DNA of 64,000 bases, taken from positions 6,227,687-6,291,686 of the forward strand of contig AP018269.1 in NCBI GenBank assembly GCA_003994795.1, written 5' to 3'. This stretch comes from Cylindrospermum sp. NIES-4074. GTDB taxonomy: Bacteria > Cyanobacteriota > Cyanobacteriia > Cyanobacteriales > Nostocaceae. Positions 63,801 to 64,000 of this stretch are shown here, in pieces; positions within the stretch are counted from its first letter, which is position 1; each line of letters begins with the position of its first letter. The position numbers and the translations under genes were made by a program. The notes beneath the pieces were generated by a model, which saw only the letters and a list, made by a program, of their open reading frames with translations, was not told the DNA's origin and ran no database searches.

Positions 63801-64000
63801 ACCCCACCTGTACCAAGCAATGGTAACGGGAAGCATGGCAGCAAAGAGAGCATTTCCCCTTCTCCCCTTTCACATCAACCAGCCCCAGAATTGAAGATGC
63901 AAACAACACCAGAAAAACTTGTAGACTTCCAACGGGTTCTTGAAAGTTTAGAACATCTGATGTCCCAGTTTCAGCAAAACCAAACTGAAAATTTACAAGT
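60813..64000 (+). CDS. hglE: HglE-like heterocyst glycolipid polyketide synthase (partial at window edge)
   Basis: The visible 1062 codons are the N-terminal part of a multidomain synthase; the 3' end is cut by the window. A ketosynthase comes first: PIAIVGMASLLP, active site DAACASSFGALK, then EAHGTGT and GHTKAAAG. An acyltransferase follows: ALFSGQGSQYLEMGK, GHSFGELTALWAAG, and the His segment PVSAAFHTP. After it lies a proline/asparagine-rich linker toward the expected carrier domains. This layout is that of HglE/PfaA-type synthases making the heterocyst glycolipid chain. ATG 60813 has a GAGG site; an in-frame ATG at 60717 could add 32 residues. Confidence 0.87.
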   Translation, partial: MKSETSVSTSKINRQLQQNPIAIVGMASLLPKSRNLREYWRNIVNKIDCITDVPESHWSVKDYYDPNPRTSEDKTYCKRGGFIPEVDFNPMEFGIPPSILEVTDVSQLLSLVVAKEAMEDAGYSEAREFSRENVGVILGVAQAKQLGMPLSARLEYPIWEKVLKSSGLSDEDTQKIVEKIKSAYIKWDENAFPGMLANVVAGRIANRLNFGGTNCVVDAACASSFGALKMAISELIEHRSDMMLTGGVDTDNTIMAYISFSKTPAVTPSENVKPFDAKSDGMMLGEGICMLVLRRLEDAERDGDKIYAVIKGIGTSSDGRYKSIYAPRKEGQVKALERAYDDAGFSPATVGLMEAHGTGTMAGDPTEFGSLRDYFSVHDSRKQHIALGSVKSQIGHTKAAAGAASLIKTALALHHKILPPTINITEPNPKLNIKNSAFYLNTETRPWIRAAGEAPRRAGVSSFGFGGTNYHVVLEEYEADQHRAYRLHNAPSEVLIFASTPAQLLAKSEEILGKFKSEDGDRHFAQLVQECQTQTIPLAAARFGFVAENLAEACKLLQMSIDLLKHKGSAPSWEHPQGIFYRASGMDLGGKVVALFSGQGSQYLEMGKDAAMNFPEMRRLYGQMDSLLLKDNLQPVSEIVFPHAVFEEAEKNAQIAALQRTEYAQPAIGVFSAGLYSILQQAGFKSDFTAGHSFGELTALWAAGVLSEEDYLFLVKSRGQAMAAPEDPDHDAGSMLAVKEDIVKVEAVLRHFPQVSIANLNSPTQVVLAGPTAEIGKIRLALHDQGYAAVLLPVSAAFHTPLIAFAQKSFAIATKSVAFQNPKVPVFSNLTGKPYPKEPQAIQKTLESHLSNSVLFKQEIENIYAAGGHCFVEFGPKRILTNLVKDILGDRPHLTVSLNPSTQKNSDRSLREAAVQLRVIGMALTNLDPYQLPPVLPSTPNKKALNVKLNGINYVSEKTRNAFTQALQDGHQVKTIQNSKFKIQNEETPTPSGLVETPPVPSNGNGKHGSKESISPSPLSHQPAPELKMQTTPEKLVDFQRVLESLEHLMSQFQQNQTENLQ
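63739..63769 (+). repeat. AATTCAAA-type short tandem repeat inside hglE linker
   Basis: Tandem AATTCAAA-type units, a repeat usually found between genes in these genomes, lie inside the reading frame. They encode a short I-Q-N-S-K-F-K-I-Q-N stretch between the acyltransferase and the carrier region. The frame is kept. Confidence 0.7.

Overview
The window looks like chromosomal DNA of a filamentous, heterocyst-forming cyanobacterium (Nostocales). The evidence is: very frequent GCGATCGC (HIP1) octamers; many dispersed Nostoc-type short repeats; a heterocyst glycolipid polyketide synthase (HglE-like) at the right edge with DevBC-like export genes beside it; a nitrogenase iron-protein gene; a ClpC ATPase; and PEP-CTERM surface proteins. 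The genus cannot be fixed from sequence reading alone.

Layout. 0.2-1.5 kb: cyclic-AMP-phosphodiesterase-like gene and tRNA-Cys(GCA). 1.8-14.9 kb: a type III-D CRISPR-Cas effector cassette, mostly one minus-strand operon. In transcription order it holds Csx3, a Csx3-NTPase fusion, a Can2/Card1-like CARF nuclease, an HD-less Cas10, a small Cas7, Csx10/Cas5 with a helical tail, a double Cas7, Csx19 and a 742-aa RAMP protein. A WYL-type CRISPR-associated regulator is divergent from it. No cas1, cas2, cas6 or repeat-spacer array is visible. 15.2-27.6 kb: a region with a molybdenum/nitrogenase theme. It holds modA behind three ACCAA-N5-TTGGT palindromes, three PEP-CTERM proteins, a molbindin, a nuclease-dead HsdR N-terminal fragment beside a fourth palindrome, an XRE regulator with a periplasmic-binding-protein-like domain, a solitary vnfH-like gene flanked by perfect 32-bp inverted repeats, a protein matching only the C-terminus of NifN, and a cytochrome b plus molybdopterin oxidoreductase pair. 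27.7-31 kb: PyrF-PyrE fusion, AI-2E-type membrane protein, NERD protein. 31-35.3 kb: a restriction-modification locus whose nuclease gene is split by a 454-bp IS630-type remnant. 35.6-47.2 kb: housekeeping and small accessory genes (ClpC, two Uma2 proteins, nuclease-TPR protein, Rieske oxygenase, lipoate ligase-like, peptidase E-like, TldD). 47.4-50.8 kb: a large membrane protein and a photolyase split into two genes. 51-64 kb: a heterocyst-glycolipid island (GT4, GT2, DUF2141, epimerase, HgdC/HgdB-like, then about 2 kb of non-coding DNA and the partial HglE-like synthase).

How the parts work together. Cas10 keeps the GGDD cyclase motif, so the complex probably makes cyclic oligoadenylate. 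The Can2/Card1-like protein would read that signal and Csx3 would remove it. Guides must come from an array elsewhere in the genome. ModA, the molbindin and the XRE/PBP regulator fit molybdate capture and sensing beside an alternative nitrogenase component. In the glycolipid island, polyketide synthesis, aglycone modification, glycosylation and export genes sit together, as in Anabaena.

The most interesting observations are the two unlike Csx3 domains, the molybdenum/vanadium island with its palindromes and NifN-tail gene, the exactly reconstructible IS-split restriction gene, the small gene broken by a HIP1-type repeat, the two-gene photolyase with four cysteines that could hold an iron-sulfur cluster, and a palindromic element whose centre is flipped between its two copies.
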